From the NCBI RefSeq assembly GCF_000293885.2, contig NZ_CP010945.1:2314001-2378000 (forward strand): a stretch of DNA of 64,000 bases, written 5' to 3'. Below are positions 35,291-46,852 of the stretch, in pieces; the first letter of the stretch is position 1; each line of letters opens with the position of its first letter. The translations under genes and the position numbers were made by a program. The notes under the pieces were generated by a model. The model saw only the letters and a program-made list of their open reading frames with translations, was not told where the DNA came from and ran no database searches. The DNA comes from Pseudomonas fluorescens NCIMB 11764 (GTDB taxonomy: Bacteria; Pseudomonadota; Gammaproteobacteria; Pseudomonadales; Pseudomonadaceae).

Positions 35291-35782
35291 ATGCGACTGA
35301 CTACAAAAGGCCGATACGCCGTGACCGCCATGCTCGATCTGGCGTTGCACGCGCAGCACGGGCCGGTGTCCCTGGCCGATATCTCCGAGCGCCAAGGCAT
35401 CTCCCTGTCCTACCTCGAACAGCTGTTCGCCAAATTGCGCCGCAGCAATCTGGTGTCCAGCGTCCGCGGTCCCGGCGGCGGCTATCAGCTGTCCCGCGAC
35501 ATGCAGGGCATCCAGGTCGCCCAGGTGATCGATGCGGTAAACGAATCGGTCGATGCGACCAAGTGCCAGGGCCAGGGCGATTGCCATCAAGGCGACACCT
35601 GCCTGACTCACCACTTGTGGTGCGACCTGAGCCTGCAGATTCACGAGTTTCTGAGCGGTATCAGCTTGGCTGATCTTGTCACTCGCCGTGAGGTACAAGA
35701 AGTAGCCCAGCGTCAGGACCAGCGCCGTTGCAACAGCAAGGCGCCACGCCTGGACAAGATTGAAGCGTCCGCCGTCGAATGA
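35291..35782 (+). CDS. iscR: Fe-S cluster regulator IscR
   Basis: 163 residues, Rrf2 family. Winged-helix start [20 protein letters not shown], recognition helix region [20 protein letters not shown], and the [2Fe-2S]-binding cysteines in [13 protein letters not shown]. Represses isc when cluster-loaded. ATG at 35291 fits the family; two codons more are open upstream. The C-terminal tail beyond residue 130 is long and variable. Confidence 0.96.
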   Translation: MRLTTKGRYAVTAMLDLALHAQHGPVSLADISERQGISLSYLEQLFAKLRRSNLVSSVRGPGGGYQLSRDMQGIQVAQVIDAVNESVDATKCQGQGDCHQGDTCLTHHLWCDLSLQIHEFLSGISLADLVTRREVQEVAQRQDQRRCNSKAPRLDKIEASAVE

Positions 35783-35832
35783 CAGCCAAAGAGCTAGCGG
35801 CACGCCAGCCAGCCTGATTTAGGAGATAGTCC

Positions 35833-37047
35833 ATGAAATTGCCGATTTACCTTGATTACTCTGCGACCACCCCGGTTGATCCGCGTGTTGCGCAAAAAAT
35901 GAGTGAATGCCTGCTGGTCGACGGAAACTTCGGTAACCCGGCGTCCCGTTCCCACGTGTTCGGCTGGAAAGCTGAAGAGTCCGTCGAAAACGCTCGTCGT
36001 CAGGTCGCAGACCTGGTCAACGCCGACCCGCGTGAAATCGTCTGGACCTCCGGCGCCACCGAGTCCGACAACCTGGCAATCAAGGGTGCGGCGCATTTCT
36101 ATGCGACCAAAGGCAAACACCTGATCACCACCAAGATTGAGCACAAGGCTGTCCTCGACACCATGCGCCAACTGGAGCGTGAAGGCTTCGAAGTGACCTA
36201 CCTCGAGCCGCAGACCGATGGCCTGATTACGCCAGCGATGATCGAAGCAGCGCTGCGTGACGACACCATCCTGGTTTCGGTCATGCACGTGAACAACGAA
36301 ATCGGCACCATCAACGACATCGCAGCCATCGGCGAACTGACCCGCTCCAAGGGCATCCTGTTCCACGTCGATGCCGCTCAGTCCACTGGCAAGGTCGAGA
36401 TCGACCTGCAGAAACTGAAAGTCGACATGATGTCGTTCTCCGCCCACAAGACCTACGGCCCTAAAGGCATCGGCGCGCTGTACGTCAGCCGCAAGCCGCG
36501 TGTGCGCATCGAAGCGACCATGCACGGCGGCGGTCACGAGCGCGGCATGCGTTCCGGCACCCTGGCGACCCACCAGATCGTCGGCATGGGCGAAGCCTTC
36601 CGCGTAGCCAAGGAAGACATGGCTGCCGAGAACGTACGCATCAAAGCCCTGAGCGACCGTTTCTTCAAGCAGGTCGAAGACCTGGAAGAGCTGTACGTCA
36701 ACGGCAGCATGACCGCCCGCGTTCCGCACAACCTGAACCTGAGCTTCAACTACGTTGAAGGCGAGTCGCTGATCATGGCGCTCAAGGATCTGGCGGTTTC
36801 GTCCGGTTCGGCCTGCACCTCGGCTTCGCTGGAGCCTTCGTACGTACTGCGCGCCCTGGGCCGCAACGACGAACTGGCACACAGCTCGATCCGCTTCACC
36901 TTCGGTCGTTTCACTACCGAAGAAGAAATCGACTACGCCGCGCAGAAAGTCTGCGAGGCCGTTACCAAGCTGCGCGCTCTGTCGCCGCTGTGGGACATGT
37001 ACAAAGACGGTGTCGACATTTCGAAAATCGAGTGGGCGGCACACTGA
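35833..37047 (+). CDS. iscS: Cysteine desulfurase IscS
   Basis: 404 residues, PLP-dependent. Converts cysteine to alanine and a persulfide for cluster assembly, tRNA thiolation and cofactors. PLP lysine in [17 protein letters not shown]; catalytic cysteine in [20 protein letters not shown]. Preceded by AGGAGA. Second gene of the isc operon. Confidence 0.98.
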   Translation: MKLPIYLDYSATTPVDPRVAQKMSECLLVDGNFGNPASRSHVFGWKAEESVENARRQVADLVNADPREIVWTSGATESDNLAIKGAAHFYATKGKHLITTKIEHKAVLDTMRQLEREGFEVTYLEPQTDGLITPAMIEAALRDDTILVSVMHVNNEIGTINDIAAIGELTRSKGILFHVDAAQSTGKVEIDLQKLKVDMMSFSAHKTYGPKGIGALYVSRKPRVRIEATMHGGGHERGMRSGTLATHQIVGMGEAFRVAKEDMAAENVRIKALSDRFFKQVEDLEELYVNGSMTARVPHNLNLSFNYVEGESLIMALKDLAVSSGSACTSASLEPSYVLRALGRNDELAHSSIRFTFGRFTTEEEIDYAAQKVCEAVTKLRALSPLWDMYKDGVDISKIEWAAH

Positions 37048-37132
37048 TTTCAAGTCGCCGCAAACCGGCCCTGTCGAACCCCGGTTCCCAGGGCTTCAAG
37101 AGCGACTCTCTGATGAGTGAGGATTAAGAATC

Positions 37133-37519
37133 ATGGCTTACAGCGAAAAGGTCATCGACCACTACGAAAACCCGCGTAACGTCGGCAAGATGGACGCCGA
37201 AGACCCGGATGTCGGCACCGGCATGGTCGGCGCCCCGGCGTGCGGCGACGTAATGCGCCTGCAGATCAAGGTCAACGAGCAAGGCATCATCGAAGACGCC
37301 AAGTTCAAGACCTACGGTTGCGGTTCGGCTATCGCCTCCAGCTCCCTGGCGACCGAGTGGATGAAAGGCAAGACTCTGGATGAAGCAGAGACCATCAAGA
37401 ACACTCAACTGGCCGAAGAACTGGCCCTGCCGCCAGTGAAAATTCACTGCTCCGTACTTGCTGAAGACGCTATCAAAGCGGCCGTTCGCGACTACAAGCA
37501 GAAGAAAGGCTTGATCTGA
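37133..37519 (+). CDS. iscU: Fe-S scaffold protein IscU
   Basis: 128 residues. Cluster ligands in GAPACGDVMRLQ, TYGCGSAIASS and VKIHCSVLAEDAI, with the conserved Asp after the first Cys. Contains LPPVK, the HscA recognition motif, directly before the third Cys. Confidence 0.98.
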   Translation: MAYSEKVIDHYENPRNVGKMDAEDPDVGTGMVGAPACGDVMRLQIKVNEQGIIEDAKFKTYGCGSAIASSSLATEWMKGKTLDEAETIKNTQLAEELALPPVKIHCSVLAEDAIKAAVRDYKQKKGLI

Positions 37520-37546
37520 TTTTTGGCGACGAGTAAGGAGTCACCG

Positions 37547-37870
37547 ATGGCTATCAGCATGACAGAAGCGGCTGCTCAACACGTGCGACGCTCCCTCAAC
37601 GGGCGCGGCAAAGGTGAAGGGATTCGTCTGGGTGTTCGCACCACGGGCTGTTCCGGCCTTGCCTACGTGCTGGAGTTTGTCGACGAGGTGGTTGCAGAGG
37701 ATCAGGTGTTCGAAAGTCACGGCGAAAAAGTGATCATCGACCCGAAAAGCCTGGCCTACCTGGACGGCACCGAGCTCGATTTCGTCAAGGAAGGGTTGAA
37801 CGAAGGCTTCAAGTTCAACAACCCCAACGTACGCGGTGAATGTGGCTGCGGCGAAAGCTTCAATATCTGA
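37547..37870 (+). CDS. iscA: A-type Fe-S carrier IscA
   Basis: 107 residues: [20 protein letters not shown], Cys in [13 protein letters not shown] and the CGC pair in [13 protein letters not shown] at 37547 after AAGGAG; the frame starts 24 bp earlier without homology. Delivers clusters to target proteins such as IspG. Confidence 0.97.
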   Translation: MAISMTEAAAQHVRRSLNGRGKGEGIRLGVRTTGCSGLAYVLEFVDEVVAEDQVFESHGEKVIIDPKSLAYLDGTELDFVKEGLNEGFKFNNPNVRGECGCGESFNI

Positions 37871-37878
37871 GGCTTCTT

Positions 37879-38400
37879 GTGGGTACTCCTTGTCATTTCG
37901 CTTTATTCGAGCTGCAACCGAGTTTCGATCTGGACCTCGAGCAGCTGGCTACGCGCTACCGTGAGTTGGCGCGCAGTGTTCATCCGGACCGTTTTGCGGA
38001 CGCTTCCGAGCGCGAGCAACGGCTGGCGCTAGAGCAATCCGCGAGCCTCAACGAGGCCTACCAGACGCTCAAAAGCCCCCCGAAGCGCGCGCGATACCTG
38101 CTCGCCCTGAATGGTGGCGAGCTGCCGCTGGAGGTCACGGTGCATGATCCGGCGTTTCTCCTGCAGCAGATGGAGCTGCGTGAAGAGCTCGAAGACCTGC
38201 AAGACAGTGCCGACATGGCCGGTATTGCAGCGTTCAAGCGTCGCCTGAAAACCGCTCAGGAAGAACTGAACCAAAGCTTCGCAGCCTGTTGGAATGACGC
38301 AGCGCAACGTGAGCAGGCCGAACGCCTGATGCGGCGCATGCAGTTCCTCGACAAGCTCACCTACGAAGTGCGCCAGTTAGAAGAGCGCCTCGACGATTAA
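37879..38400 (+). CDS. hscB: Fe-S co-chaperone HscB
   Basis: 173 residues, J-domain ([20 protein letters not shown] with the HPD motif) and a C-terminal IscU-binding three-helix bundle. The GTG at 37879 is chosen from the family start [15 protein letters not shown]; the frame begins upstream within iscA. Stimulates HscA ATPase. Confidence 0.95.
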   Translation: MGTPCHFALFELQPSFDLDLEQLATRYRELARSVHPDRFADASEREQRLALEQSASLNEAYQTLKSPPKRARYLLALNGGELPLEVTVHDPAFLLQQMELREELEDLQDSADMAGIAAFKRRLKTAQEELNQSFAACWNDAAQREQAERLMRRMQFLDKLTYEVRQLEERLDD

Positions 38401-38451
38401 CCCAGTGCCGCTCCGGTCGCACGCCTGATATACAGATAAGTCCTGATCACG

Positions 38452-40317
38452 ATGGCCCTACTGCAGATCGCCGAACCCGGCCAAAGTCCTCAACCGCACC
38501 AGCGTCGTCTGGCTGTGGGGATCGACTTGGGCACTACCAATTCGCTGGTCGCTGCATTGCGCAGTGGTCTTTCCGAGCCCCTGGCCGACGCTGACGGGCA
38601 AGTCATCCTGCCGTCTGCCGTGCGCTATCACGCCGATCGCGTCGAAGTGGGCGAGTCCGCCAAGCTGGCTGCCGCTACCGATCCTTTGAACACCGTGCTG
38701 TCGGTCAAGCGCTTGATGGGTCGTGGTCTGTCCGACGTCAAGCAGTTGGGCGATCAACTGCCGTACCGCTTTGTCGGCGGCGAATCGCACATGCCGTTCA
38801 TCGACACCATCCAGGGCCCGAAAAGCCCGGTCGAAGTCTCCGCCGATATCCTCAAGGTGCTGCGTCAGCGCGCTGAAGCGACCTTGGGTGGCGAGCTGGT
38901 CGGTGCGGTGATCACCGTCCCGGCCTATTTCGACGATGCTCAGCGTCAAGCCACCAAGGATGCGGCCAAGCTGGCCGGCCTGAACGTGCTGCGTTTGCTC
39001 AATGAGCCGACCGCTGCGGCGGTGGCCTACGGTCTGGATCAGCATGCTGAAGGCCTGGTTGCGATTTATGACCTGGGCGGCGGTACTTTCGATATTTCGA
39101 TCCTGCGCCTGACCGGCGGTGTGTTCGAAGTGCTGGCCACCGGCGGCGACAGTGCCTTGGGCGGCGATGACTTTGACCACGCGATCGCTGGCTGGATCAT
39201 CGAGAGCGCCGGTTTGTCCGCCGACCTCGACCCGGGTGCACAGCGCAACCTGCTGCAAACCGCTTGCGCGGCCAAAGAAGCGCTGACCAATGCTGCTGCC
39301 GTAGAAGTCGCTTATGGCGACTGGAAAGCCGAACTCACCCGCGAAGCCTTCAATGCGCTGATCGAGCCGATGGTCGCTCGCAGCCTGAAAGCCTGCCGCC
39401 GTGCAGTGCGAGATTCCGGCATCGAGCTGGAAGAAGTGCACGCTGTGGTCATGGTCGGCGGTTCGACCCGCGTACCTCGCGTTCGCGAGGCGGTCGCTGA
39501 AGCCTTTGGTCGCCAGCCGCTGACTGAAATCGATCCGGATCAAGTGGTGGCCATCGGTGCCGCGATCCAGGCCGATACGCTGGCCGGTAACAAACGCGAT
39601 GGTGGCGAACTGTTGTTGCTTGACGTGATTCCGTTGTCCCTGGGGCTGGAAACCATGGGCGGCCTGATGGAGAAGGTGATTCCGCGCAACACCACCATCC
39701 CCGTCGCTCGTGCCCAGGACTTCACCACGTACAAAGATGGCCAGTCGGCCATGGCGATTCACGTATTGCAGGGCGAGCGCGAGCTGATCAGCGATTGCCG
39801 CTCCCTGGCGCGCTTCGAATTGCGCGGTATTCCGGCGATGGTGGCCGGTGCGGCGAAGATTCGTGTGACCTTCCAGGTCGATGCCGACGGTCTGCTCAGC
39901 GTGTCGGCCCGTGAATTGGGTTCGGGCGTTGAAGCCAGCATTCAGGTCAAGCCGTCCTACGGCCTGACCGACGGCGAAATCGCCAAGATGCTCAAGGATT
40001 CGTTCCAGCACGCCAATGACGACAAGGTCGCTCGCGTATTGCGGGAGCAGCAGGTTGATGCCCAGCGCCTGATCGAAGCGGTGCAAGCCGCCCTCGAGGC
40101 TGACGGCGAGCGTTTGCTCGACGCCGAAGAGCGCATGGTCATCGAGCTGCAGATGCAGGAACTGACCGAACTGATGAAAGGTACCGATGGTTACGCCATC
40201 GAGCAGCAGACCAAGCGTCTGTCGCAAGTGACCGATGCCTTTGCTGCCCGCCGCCTGGACTCGACGGTGAAAGCCGCGCTGGCGGGGCGCAACCTGAATG
40301 AAATCGAGGATAACTGA
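38452..40317 (+). CDS. hscA: Fe-S chaperone HscA (Hsp70)
   Basis: 621 residues. Hsp70 motifs [19 protein letters not shown], then [15 protein letters not shown], then [15 protein letters not shown], and the substrate domain ending in a helical lid. Recognises LPPVK of IscU to promote cluster release. Overlaps fdx by one base. Confidence 0.97.
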   Translation: MALLQIAEPGQSPQPHQRRLAVGIDLGTTNSLVAALRSGLSEPLADADGQVILPSAVRYHADRVEVGESAKLAAATDPLNTVLSVKRLMGRGLSDVKQLGDQLPYRFVGGESHMPFIDTIQGPKSPVEVSADILKVLRQRAEATLGGELVGAVITVPAYFDDAQRQATKDAAKLAGLNVLRLLNEPTAAAVAYGLDQHAEGLVAIYDLGGGTFDISILRLTGGVFEVLATGGDSALGGDDFDHAIAGWIIESAGLSADLDPGAQRNLLQTACAAKEALTNAAAVEVAYGDWKAELTREAFNALIEPMVARSLKACRRAVRDSGIELEEVHAVVMVGGSTRVPRVREAVAEAFGRQPLTEIDPDQVVAIGAAIQADTLAGNKRDGGELLLLDVIPLSLGLETMGGLMEKVIPRNTTIPVARAQDFTTYKDGQSAMAIHVLQGERELISDCRSLARFELRGIPAMVAGAAKIRVTFQVDADGLLSVSARELGSGVEASIQVKPSYGLTDGEIAKMLKDSFQHANDDKVARVLREQQVDAQRLIEAVQAALEADGERLLDAEERMVIELQMQELTELMKGTDGYAIEQQTKRLSQVTDAFAARRLDSTVKAALAGRNLNEIEDN

Positions 40318-40658
40318 TGCCGCAGGTCATTTTTCTGCCCCACGAGAAGTTCTGCCCGGAAGGCATGGTTGTCGAGGCTGAGCCCGGCATCTCCATTCTC
40401 GAGCTGGCCCATGAACACCACATCGAGATGGAAAGTGCCTGCGGTGGCGTCTGCGCCTGCACCACTTGTCACTGCATCATCCGCGAAGGTTTTGACTCGC
40501 TGGAAGAGGCTGATGAGCTGGAAGAAGACTTTCTTGATCGGGCCTGGGGTCTGGAAGCGCAATCGCGTCTAGGCTGTCAGGCGATCGTCGGGACTGAAGA
40601 CCTGACTGTCGAAATTCCGAAATACTCGCTCAACCATGCCGCCGAAGCGCCGCACTGA
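40317..40658 (+). CDS. fdx: Isc [2Fe-2S] ferredoxin
   Basis: 113 residues, adrenodoxin type: cluster motif CGGVCACTTCHC and a fourth Cys in LGCQAIV. Electron donor in cluster assembly. Starts in the hscA stop codon. Confidence 0.96.
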   Translation: MPQVIFLPHEKFCPEGMVVEAEPGISILELAHEHHIEMESACGGVCACTTCHCIIREGFDSLEEADELEEDFLDRAWGLEAQSRLGCQAIVGTEDLTVEIPKYSLNHAAEAPH

Positions 40659-40672
40659 TTCAAGGAACTGTC

Positions 40673-40873
40673 ATGAGTCTGAAATGGGTTGATGTGCTGG
40701 AAATCGCGATCCAGCTGGCTGAATCCAAGCCGGAAGTGGACCCGCGTTATGTGAACTTCGTCGATCTGCACAAATGGGTGCTGGCATTGCCGGAGTTCAG
40801 TGATGATCCGACACGCGGTGGCGAGAAGGTGCTTGAAGCCATTCAGGCCGCCTGGATCGAAGAAGCAGACTGA
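40673..40873 (+). CDS. iscX: Fe-S assembly protein IscX
   Basis: 66 residues, acidic, family signature WVDVLEIAIQLAESKPEVDP, then YVNFVDLHKWVLALPEF and DDPTRGGEKVLEAIQAAW. Frataxin-like modulator of IscS. Last isc gene, followed by a hairpin that overlaps an ndk -10 element. Confidence 0.95.
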   Translation: MSLKWVDVLEIAIQLAESKPEVDPRYVNFVDLHKWVLALPEFSDDPTRGGEKVLEAIQAAWIEEAD

Positions 40874-40905
40874 GTCTGCACCGTACGCAGTTAGGCAATA
40901 CCCAA

Positions 40906-40936
40906 GAACCCGCGTATAATTCGCGGGTTTAATTTT
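40906..40936 (+). promoter_or_regulatory. isc operon terminator with embedded ndk -10 element
   Basis: AACCCGCG and CGCGGGTT form a stem followed by a T-rich tract, a terminator for the isc operon. The loop contains TATAAT at 40914-40919, which at 47 bp before the ndk ATG would serve as a perfect -10 element. The -35 is weak (TAGGCA at 40891). Confidence 0.55.
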
Positions 40937-40965
40937 TCACAAATTACCGTTTCTGGAGTTACACC

Positions 40966-41391
40966 ATGGCTGTTCAACGTACTTTCTCCATCATCAAGCC
41001 TGACGCTGTTGCAAAAAACGTCATCGGCGAGATCACCACTCGTTTCGAAAAAGCAGGCCTGCGCGTTGTAGCTTCGAAACTGAAGCAACTGTCCAAAGCC
41101 GAAGCTGAAGGCTTCTACGCTGAGCACAGCGCTCGCGGTTTCTTCGGCGACCTGGTTGCTTTCATGATCTCCGGCCCGGTTGTCGTTCAGGTTCTGGAAG
41201 GCGAAAACGCTATCGCTCTGAACCGTGAGCTGATGGGCGCTACCAACCCTAAAGAAGCTGCTGCCGGCACCATCCGTGCTGACTTCGCTGATTCCATCGA
41301 TGCCAACGCTGTACACGGCTCGGACTCCGAAGCCGCTGCTGCTCGCGAAATCTCGTACTTCTTCGCAGCTACTGAAGTAACCACTCGCTAA
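40966..41391 (+). CDS. ndk: Nucleoside diphosphate kinase
   Basis: 141 residues. Phosphotransfer between NTPs and NDPs through a phospho-histidine in [19 protein letters not shown]. Also [15 protein letters not shown] and [20 protein letters not shown]. Pyrimidine-rich preferred codons suggest high expression. Confidence 0.98.
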   Translation: MAVQRTFSIIKPDAVAKNVIGEITTRFEKAGLRVVASKLKQLSKAEAEGFYAEHSARGFFGDLVAFMISGPVVVQVLEGENAIALNRELMGATNPKEAAAGTIRADFADSIDANAVHGSDSEAAAAREISYFFAATEVTTR

Positions 41392-41419
41392 GCATTGGCT
41401 TAAGAGTGAAGGTGAATCC

Positions 41420-42562
41420 ATGACTACATCGACTGTAAAAACCAACCTGCTGGGTCTGACTCAACAGGAAATGGAAAAATTCTTCGACTCGATCGGGGAG
41501 AAGCGTTTCCGTGCCGGTCAGGTAATGAAATGGATTCACCACCTTGGCGTCGATGATTTCGACGCCATGACGAACGTCAGCAAGGCCTTGCGTGACAAGC
41601 TCAAGGCTATTGCCGAAGTTCGCGGTCCTGAAGTCGTCAGCGAGGACATTTCCACCGACGGCACCCGTAAGTGGGTGGTGCGCGTGGCGTCCGGCAGCTG
41701 CGTCGAGACCGTTTACATTCCCCAGGGCAAACGCGGCACGTTGTGCGTTTCGTCCCAGGCAGGCTGTGCCCTGGATTGCAGCTTCTGCTCCACCGGCAAG
41801 CAAGGTTTCAACAGCAACCTCACCGCCGCCGAAGTCATCGGCCAGGTGTGGATTGCCAATAAATCGTTTGGCAGCATCCCGGCGACCGCCGACCGTGCCA
41901 TCACCAACGTGGTGATGATGGGCATGGGCGAGCCGCTGCTGAACTTCGACAACGTCGTTGCGGCCATGCATCTGATGATGGACGACCTGGGCTACGGCAT
42001 TTCCAAGCGCCGCGTGACCCTGTCGACCTCCGGCGTGGTGCCGATGATCGATGAGCTGTCCAAGCACATCGACGTCTCCCTGGCGTTGTCCCTGCACGCA
42101 CCGAACGACGCATTGCGTAACCAATTGGTGCCGATCAACAAGAAATATCCGCTTAAGATGCTCCTCGAGTCGTGCCAGCGCTACATGTCGTCCCTGGGCG
42201 AAAAACGCGTGCTGACCATCGAGTACACCTTGCTCAAGGACATCAATGACAAGGTCGAGCACGCGGTCGAGATGATCGAGTTGCTCAAGAACATCCCGTG
42301 CAAGATCAACCTGATTCCGTTCAACCCGTTCCCGCATTCCGGTTACGAGCGCCCGAGCAACAACGCGATTCGCCGGTTCCAGGATCAGCTTCACCATGCA
42401 GGTTTCAATGTCACCGTACGCACTACCCGCGGTGAAGACATCGATGCCGCGTGTGGCCAATTGGTAGGGCAGGTGCTGGATCGCACCCGTCGCAGCGAAC
42501 GTTATATTGCCGTGCGCGAGTTGAGCGCCGACAGCGATATGGCGCAAAACGCCGCGAAATAA
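41420..42562 (+). CDS. rlmN: 23S rRNA/tRNA adenine-C2 methyltransferase RlmN
   Basis: 380 residues, radical SAM. Cluster motif [20 protein letters not shown] (C-x3-C-x2-C), [13 protein letters not shown], and the C-terminal catalytic Cys in DAACGQL. Methylates A2503 of 23S rRNA and A37 of some tRNAs. 28 bp after ndk. Confidence 0.97.
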   Translation: MTTSTVKTNLLGLTQQEMEKFFDSIGEKRFRAGQVMKWIHHLGVDDFDAMTNVSKALRDKLKAIAEVRGPEVVSEDISTDGTRKWVVRVASGSCVETVYIPQGKRGTLCVSSQAGCALDCSFCSTGKQGFNSNLTAAEVIGQVWIANKSFGSIPATADRAITNVVMMGMGEPLLNFDNVVAAMHLMMDDLGYGISKRRVTLSTSGVVPMIDELSKHIDVSLALSLHAPNDALRNQLVPINKKYPLKMLLESCQRYMSSLGEKRVLTIEYTLLKDINDKVEHAVEMIELLKNIPCKINLIPFNPFPHSGYERPSNNAIRRFQDQLHHAGFNVTVRTTRGEDIDAACGQLVGQVLDRTRRSERYIAVRELSADSDMAQNAAK

Positions 42563-42579
42563 CTCAAGAGAGGATCTCT

Positions 42580-43338
42580 ATGTCCCTGCGCTTCGCGCTG
42601 CTTGTGCTGTTGGCCAGTCTTTGTACTGGTTGCGTCCTGTCGGGCGATTTCAACCCGATGAAGACCAGCAAGGGCCGCGACGAAGCGCGTGTCGCCTATG
42701 TGCAACTGGGCCTGGGCTACTTGCAGCAGGGCATGACCGAACGCGCCAAGGTTCCACTGAAAAAGGCCTTGGAGCTGGACAGCTCGGACCCTGACGCCAA
42801 CGCCGCTTTGGGTCTGGTGTTTCAGGCCGAGATGGAGCCGGAGCTGGCGGACGAGCATTTTCGCAAGGCGCTGTCCTCCCGTTCTGGCGATGCACGCATC
42901 CTGAATAATTACGGCAGTTTTCTTTTCGAGCAGAAACGTTACAAAGAGGCTTACGAGCGCTTCGAACAGGCCGCCGCCGATACCCTGTATCCTGAGCGTT
43001 CAAGGGTGTTCGAGAACCTGGGCATGACCGCTTCCAAGCTTGGCCAGCGTGATCTGGCCCGGCAGCAACTGGAAAAAGCCCTGCGTTTGAACCGCCAACA
43101 GCCACGTGCATTGCTGGAAATGGCTGAGTTGTCTTACGAAGACAGGCATTATGTGCCCGCGCGTGACTATTACGACCGTTTTAGCCTGCTCACCGAGCAA
43201 AATGCACGTAGTCTATTGCTCGGCGTTCGGCTGGCAAAAGTGTTCGAAGATCGCGACAAGGCCGCCAGTTTTGGCCTGCAACTAAAACGACTCTATCCCG
43301 GTACGCCGGAATATCAGCAATACTTGTCGGAGCAATGA
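42580..43338 (+). CDS. pilF: Type IV pilus biogenesis lipoprotein PilF (PilW)
   Basis: 252 residues. Lipoprotein signal ALLVLLASLCTGC with the lipobox cysteine near residue 17, then six TPR repeats (from VAYVQLGLGYLQQGMTERAK onward). Outer-membrane pilotin needed for PilQ secretin assembly. ATG at 42580 follows GAGAGGATC; the longer frame from 42451 lies within rlmN. Overlaps rodZ by ATGA. Confidence 0.94.
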   Translation: MSLRFALLVLLASLCTGCVLSGDFNPMKTSKGRDEARVAYVQLGLGYLQQGMTERAKVPLKKALELDSSDPDANAALGLVFQAEMEPELADEHFRKALSSRSGDARILNNYGSFLFEQKRYKEAYERFEQAAADTLYPERSRVFENLGMTASKLGQRDLARQQLEKALRLNRQQPRALLEMAELSYEDRHYVPARDYYDRFSLLTEQNARSLLLGVRLAKVFEDRDKAASFGLQLKRLYPGTPEYQQYLSEQ

Positions 43339-44372
43339 TGAAAGCGGCGCATCCCGAAGTTGTAGCAGCGAATCGCGTTAACCCCGGTGAGACTTTGCGC
43401 CAGGCCCGCGAAAGCAATGGCTGGTCGCTGGCCGAAGTGGCCCTCAAGCTCAACCTCACCGTCAATTCCCTGAGCAATCTTGAAGCCGGCGCTTTCGACA
43501 AGCTGCCTGGGCATACCTTTGCCCGTGGTTATATTCGCGCCTATGCCAAATTGCTGGGCATGGACCAGACCGTTCTGGTTCAGCAGTTCGACCAATCCAC
43601 CGGCACCGACTCCCAGGGCAGCAACGTCCATAGCCTGGGCCGCATCGAAGAACCTGTCCGCGTTTCCCACACCATTTTGCGAATCGTCAGCCTGTTGCTG
43701 CTGATTGCGGTGATCGGTGGTGGTTTTGTCTGGTGGCAGGATCAGACCTCCTTGCGCAGCAAAGAGCAGGTCAGCCTGAGCCCGGAACACGTTGAAGTCG
43801 AAGGCGCCGACGGCACCACCCAGATCCATCCGCTGGACGAGCCGGAAGACCAGGCTGTCGTGGAAGGTCAGGCGCAAGGCACGACGTCGCTGGCATTGCC
43901 GCAAGTCGAGAATTCCACTGAAGCAACAGCCGAACCTGAAGCCATTGCGCCAGCAACTGCTCCAACCGCACCGGTTGCCCCGGCCCCCGCGGCACCGGCG
44001 CACAGCACCGCGCCGGTTGTCTCGACGCCGGTAGCGCCAGCTCCGACGGCACCTGTGGTATCGACCCCGCCTGCGAGCGCTTCGGTCACGCCGACCATTC
44101 CCGCTCCTGCGGCGGCTGCTCCAGCTGCCGGCCAGGGTCAGGTTCAACTGCAATTCACTGCCGATTGCTGGACCCAGGTTACCGACGGCACTGGCAAAGT
44201 GCTGCTCAGTGGTCTCAAGCGTAAAGGCGAAAACGTTACCGTCAGCGGCAAGCCGCCGTTTGCCGTGCGCTTGGGCTTCGCCCGTGGCGCGCAGGTCAGC
44301 TACAACGGGCAGGTGGTCGATGTCGCTCCGTTCACCAGTGGCGAGACTGCTCGCCTGAAGTTGGGTCAATAA
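43335..44372 (+). CDS. rodZ: Cell-shape protein RodZ
   Basis: 345 residues: cytoplasmic HTH (GETLRQARESNGWSLAEVAL), single membrane helix around residues 115-133 (IVSLLLLIAVIGGGFVWW), a Pro/Ala-rich periplasmic linker of about 80 residues (low complexity, 43.9-44.1 kb), and a C-terminal DUF4115 beta domain (WTQVTDGTGKVLLSGLKRKG). Links MreB to the wall machinery. Two adjacent ATGs can start it. Confidence 0.92.
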   Translation: MMKAAHPEVVAANRVNPGETLRQARESNGWSLAEVALKLNLTVNSLSNLEAGAFDKLPGHTFARGYIRAYAKLLGMDQTVLVQQFDQSTGTDSQGSNVHSLGRIEEPVRVSHTILRIVSLLLLIAVIGGGFVWWQDQTSLRSKEQVSLSPEHVEVEGADGTTQIHPLDEPEDQAVVEGQAQGTTSLALPQVENSTEATAEPEAIAPATAPTAPVAPAPAAPAHSTAPVVSTPVAPAPTAPVVSTPPASASVTPTIPAPAAAAPAAGQGQVQLQFTADCWTQVTDGTGKVLLSGLKRKGENVTVSGKPPFAVRLGFARGAQVSYNGQVVDVAPFTSGETARLKLGQ

Positions 44373-44375
44373 GTC

Positions 44376-45485
44376 ATGCACGGCGAATCTCCAATCAAGC
44401 GTCGCGAATCCCGGAAAATCTGGGTCGGTAACGTGCCTGTTGGCGGCGATGCGCCCATCGCTGTGCAGAGCATGACCAACAGCGACACCAATGACGTCGC
44501 CGCCACCGTGGCCCAGATCAATCGTCTGGAAGCCGCTGGTGTCGATATCGTGCGGGTTTCCGTGCCGGACATGGACGCCGCCGAAGCCTTCGGCAAGATC
44601 AAGCAACTGGTCAAAGTGCCGCTGGTGGCCGACATTCACTTCGACTACAAGATCGCGCTGCGCGTCGCCGAACTGGGCGTTGACTGCTTGCGGATCAACC
44701 CGGGCAACATCGGTCGTGAAGACCGCGTGCGTGCGGTGGTCGATGCCGCCCGTGACCGCGGGATTCCGATCCGCATCGGCGTCAACGCCGGTTCCCTGGA
44801 AAAAGACCTGCAAAAGAAATACGGCGAGCCGACCCCGGCCGCGCTGGTCGAGTCCGCCCTGCGTCACGTCGAACACCTTGAACGCCTGAACTTCCAGGAC
44901 TTCAAGGTCAGCGTGAAAGCCTCCGACGTGTTCATGGCCGTCGCCGCTTACCGCTTGCTGGCCAAGGAAATCGTCCAGCCGCTGCACCTGGGCATCACCG
45001 AAGCCGGTGGTTTGCGTTCCGGCACGGTGAAATCTGCCGTGGGCCTCGGTATGCTGCTCGCCGAAGGGATTGGCGATACTATCCGCATCTCGTTGGCGGC
45101 CGACCCGGTCGAGGAAGTGAAAGTCGGCTACGACATTCTCAAATCCCTGCACCTGCGTTCCCGTGGCATCAACTTCATCGCCTGCCCGAGCTGCTCGCGG
45201 CAGAACTTCGATGTGGTCAAAACCATGAACGAGCTGGAAGGGCGCCTCGAAGACTTGCTGGTGCCGCTGGATGTCGCGGTCATCGGATGCGTGGTCAACG
45301 GGCCGGGCGAAGCCAAGGAAGCCCATATCGGCTTGACCGGCGGCACGCCAAACCTGATTTACATCGACGGCAAGCCGTCGCAGAAACTGACGAATGACAA
45401 TCTGGTGGATGAGCTCGAACGCTTGATCCGCCAGAAAGCGGCCGAAAAGGTCGAAGCCGACGCTGCCGTTATTGCGCGTGGCTGA
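44376..45485 (+). CDS. ispG: 4-hydroxy-3-methylbut-2-en-1-yl diphosphate synthase (flavodoxin)
   Basis: 369 residues. [4Fe-4S] enzyme of the MEP isoprenoid pathway. N-terminal TIM barrel ([20 protein letters not shown]) and C-terminal cluster domain with [12 protein letters not shown] and [16 protein letters not shown]. Depends on the Isc machinery encoded upstream. Confidence 0.97.
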   Translation: MHGESPIKRRESRKIWVGNVPVGGDAPIAVQSMTNSDTNDVAATVAQINRLEAAGVDIVRVSVPDMDAAEAFGKIKQLVKVPLVADIHFDYKIALRVAELGVDCLRINPGNIGREDRVRAVVDAARDRGIPIRIGVNAGSLEKDLQKKYGEPTPAALVESALRHVEHLERLNFQDFKVSVKASDVFMAVAAYRLLAKEIVQPLHLGITEAGGLRSGTVKSAVGLGMLLAEGIGDTIRISLAADPVEEVKVGYDILKSLHLRSRGINFIACPSCSRQNFDVVKTMNELEGRLEDLLVPLDVAVIGCVVNGPGEAKEAHIGLTGGTPNLIYIDGKPSQKLTNDNLVDELERLIRQKAAEKVEADAAVIARG

Positions 45486-45522
45486 GCCTGACTAAAGAGC
45501 CGGACAAATTTAAGGATTGATA

Positions 45523-46812
45523 GTGAGCAAGTCTCTGCAAGCCATACGTGGCATGAACGACATCCTGCCCGAACAGACTCCCCTGTGGCGTCATTTCGAG
45601 GGCACCGTTTCGCGTCTGCTGGATAACTACGGTTACAAGCAGATCCGCATGCCGATCGTCGAGTTCACCGAGCTGTTCAAGCGCTCGATCGGCGAAGTGA
45701 CGGACATCGTCGAAAAAGAGATGTACACCTTCGAAGACCGCAACGGCGATTCGCTGACCCTGCGTCCCGAAGGCACGGCGGCCTGCGTGCGTGCGGTGCT
45801 CGAGCACGGCATCACCGGCGGTGGCCAGGTGCAGAAACTCTGGTACATCGGCCCGATGTTCCGCCACGAACGTCCGCAGAAAGGCCGTTATCGCCAGTTC
45901 CACCAGATCGGTGTCGAGGTGTTCAACCTCGACGGTCCGGACATCGACGCCGAGCTGATCGTGCTGACCTGGCGCCTGTGGGGCGAGCTGGGTATCCGTG
46001 ATGCAGTCAAGCTCGAGCTCAACAGCCTGGGCACCAGCGAATCCCGCGGTCGTTATCGCGAAGCGCTGGTCGAGTTCCTGTCCGCTCACCTGGACAAGCT
46101 CGACGAAGACAGTCAGCGCCGTCTAAAGACCAACCCGCTGCGGGTTCTGGACACCAAGAACGCCGACACTCAAGCGATCCTGGTCGACGCGCCAAAAATG
46201 GCCGACTACCTCGATGACGAATCCCGCGTGCACTTCGAGGGGCTCAAGGCTCGCCTGGACGCCGCCGGCATTCCTTATGTGATCAACCCGAAGCTGGTTC
46301 GCGGGCTGGATTACTACAGCAAGACCGTTTTCGAATGGGTCACCGACAAGTTGGGCGCTCAAGGCACCGTGTGTGCCGGCGGTCGTTACGACGGTCTGGT
46401 GGAGCAGATGGGCGGCAAGCCGACCCCGGGCGTCGGTTTCGCCATGGGCATCGAGCGCCTCGTGCTGCTGCTGGAAACCCTGGAGCAGATCCCGGAAGAG
46501 ATCTCCCGTCAGGTCGACGTCTATCTTTGCGCATTCGGCGAGGCTGCCGAGTTGGCTGCGCTGACGTTGAGCGAAAAGGTTCGCGATCAATTGCCCAACC
46601 TGCGCCTGCAGATCAATGCCGGCGCCGGCAGCTTCAAAAGCCAGTTCAAGAAGGCCGACAAGAGCGGTGCGCTGTACGCGCTGATCCTCGGTGACGACGA
46701 AATGGCCCAGCAAGTGGTAGGTTTCAAACCCCTGCGTGGCCAGGGCGAACAACAAAGCATTGCCTGGGATGCGCTTGCTGCACACCTGGCCACCTGCGTC
46801 GTGCAGGGTTGA
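45523..46812 (+). CDS. hisS: Histidyl-tRNA synthetase
   Basis: 429 residues, class II. Motif 2 [17 protein letters not shown] and [16 protein letters not shown], histidine-binding [16 protein letters not shown], motif 3 [16 protein letters not shown], and the anticodon-binding C-terminus. GTG at 45523 fits the family start [17 protein letters not shown]; an in-frame TTG lies two codons earlier. Confidence 0.97.
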   Translation: MSKSLQAIRGMNDILPEQTPLWRHFEGTVSRLLDNYGYKQIRMPIVEFTELFKRSIGEVTDIVEKEMYTFEDRNGDSLTLRPEGTAACVRAVLEHGITGGGQVQKLWYIGPMFRHERPQKGRYRQFHQIGVEVFNLDGPDIDAELIVLTWRLWGELGIRDAVKLELNSLGTSESRGRYREALVEFLSAHLDKLDEDSQRRLKTNPLRVLDTKNADTQAILVDAPKMADYLDDESRVHFEGLKARLDAAGIPYVINPKLVRGLDYYSKTVFEWVTDKLGAQGTVCAGGRYDGLVEQMGGKPTPGVGFAMGIERLVLLLETLEQIPEEISRQVDVYLCAFGEAAELAALTLSEKVRDQLPNLRLQINAGAGSFKSQFKKADKSGALYALILGDDEMAQQVVGFKPLRGQGEQQSIAWDALAAHLATCVVQG

Positions 46813-46852
46813 AGCTGTCAAACAGCCGATTTAGCGATTAAGGAGTATTGGG

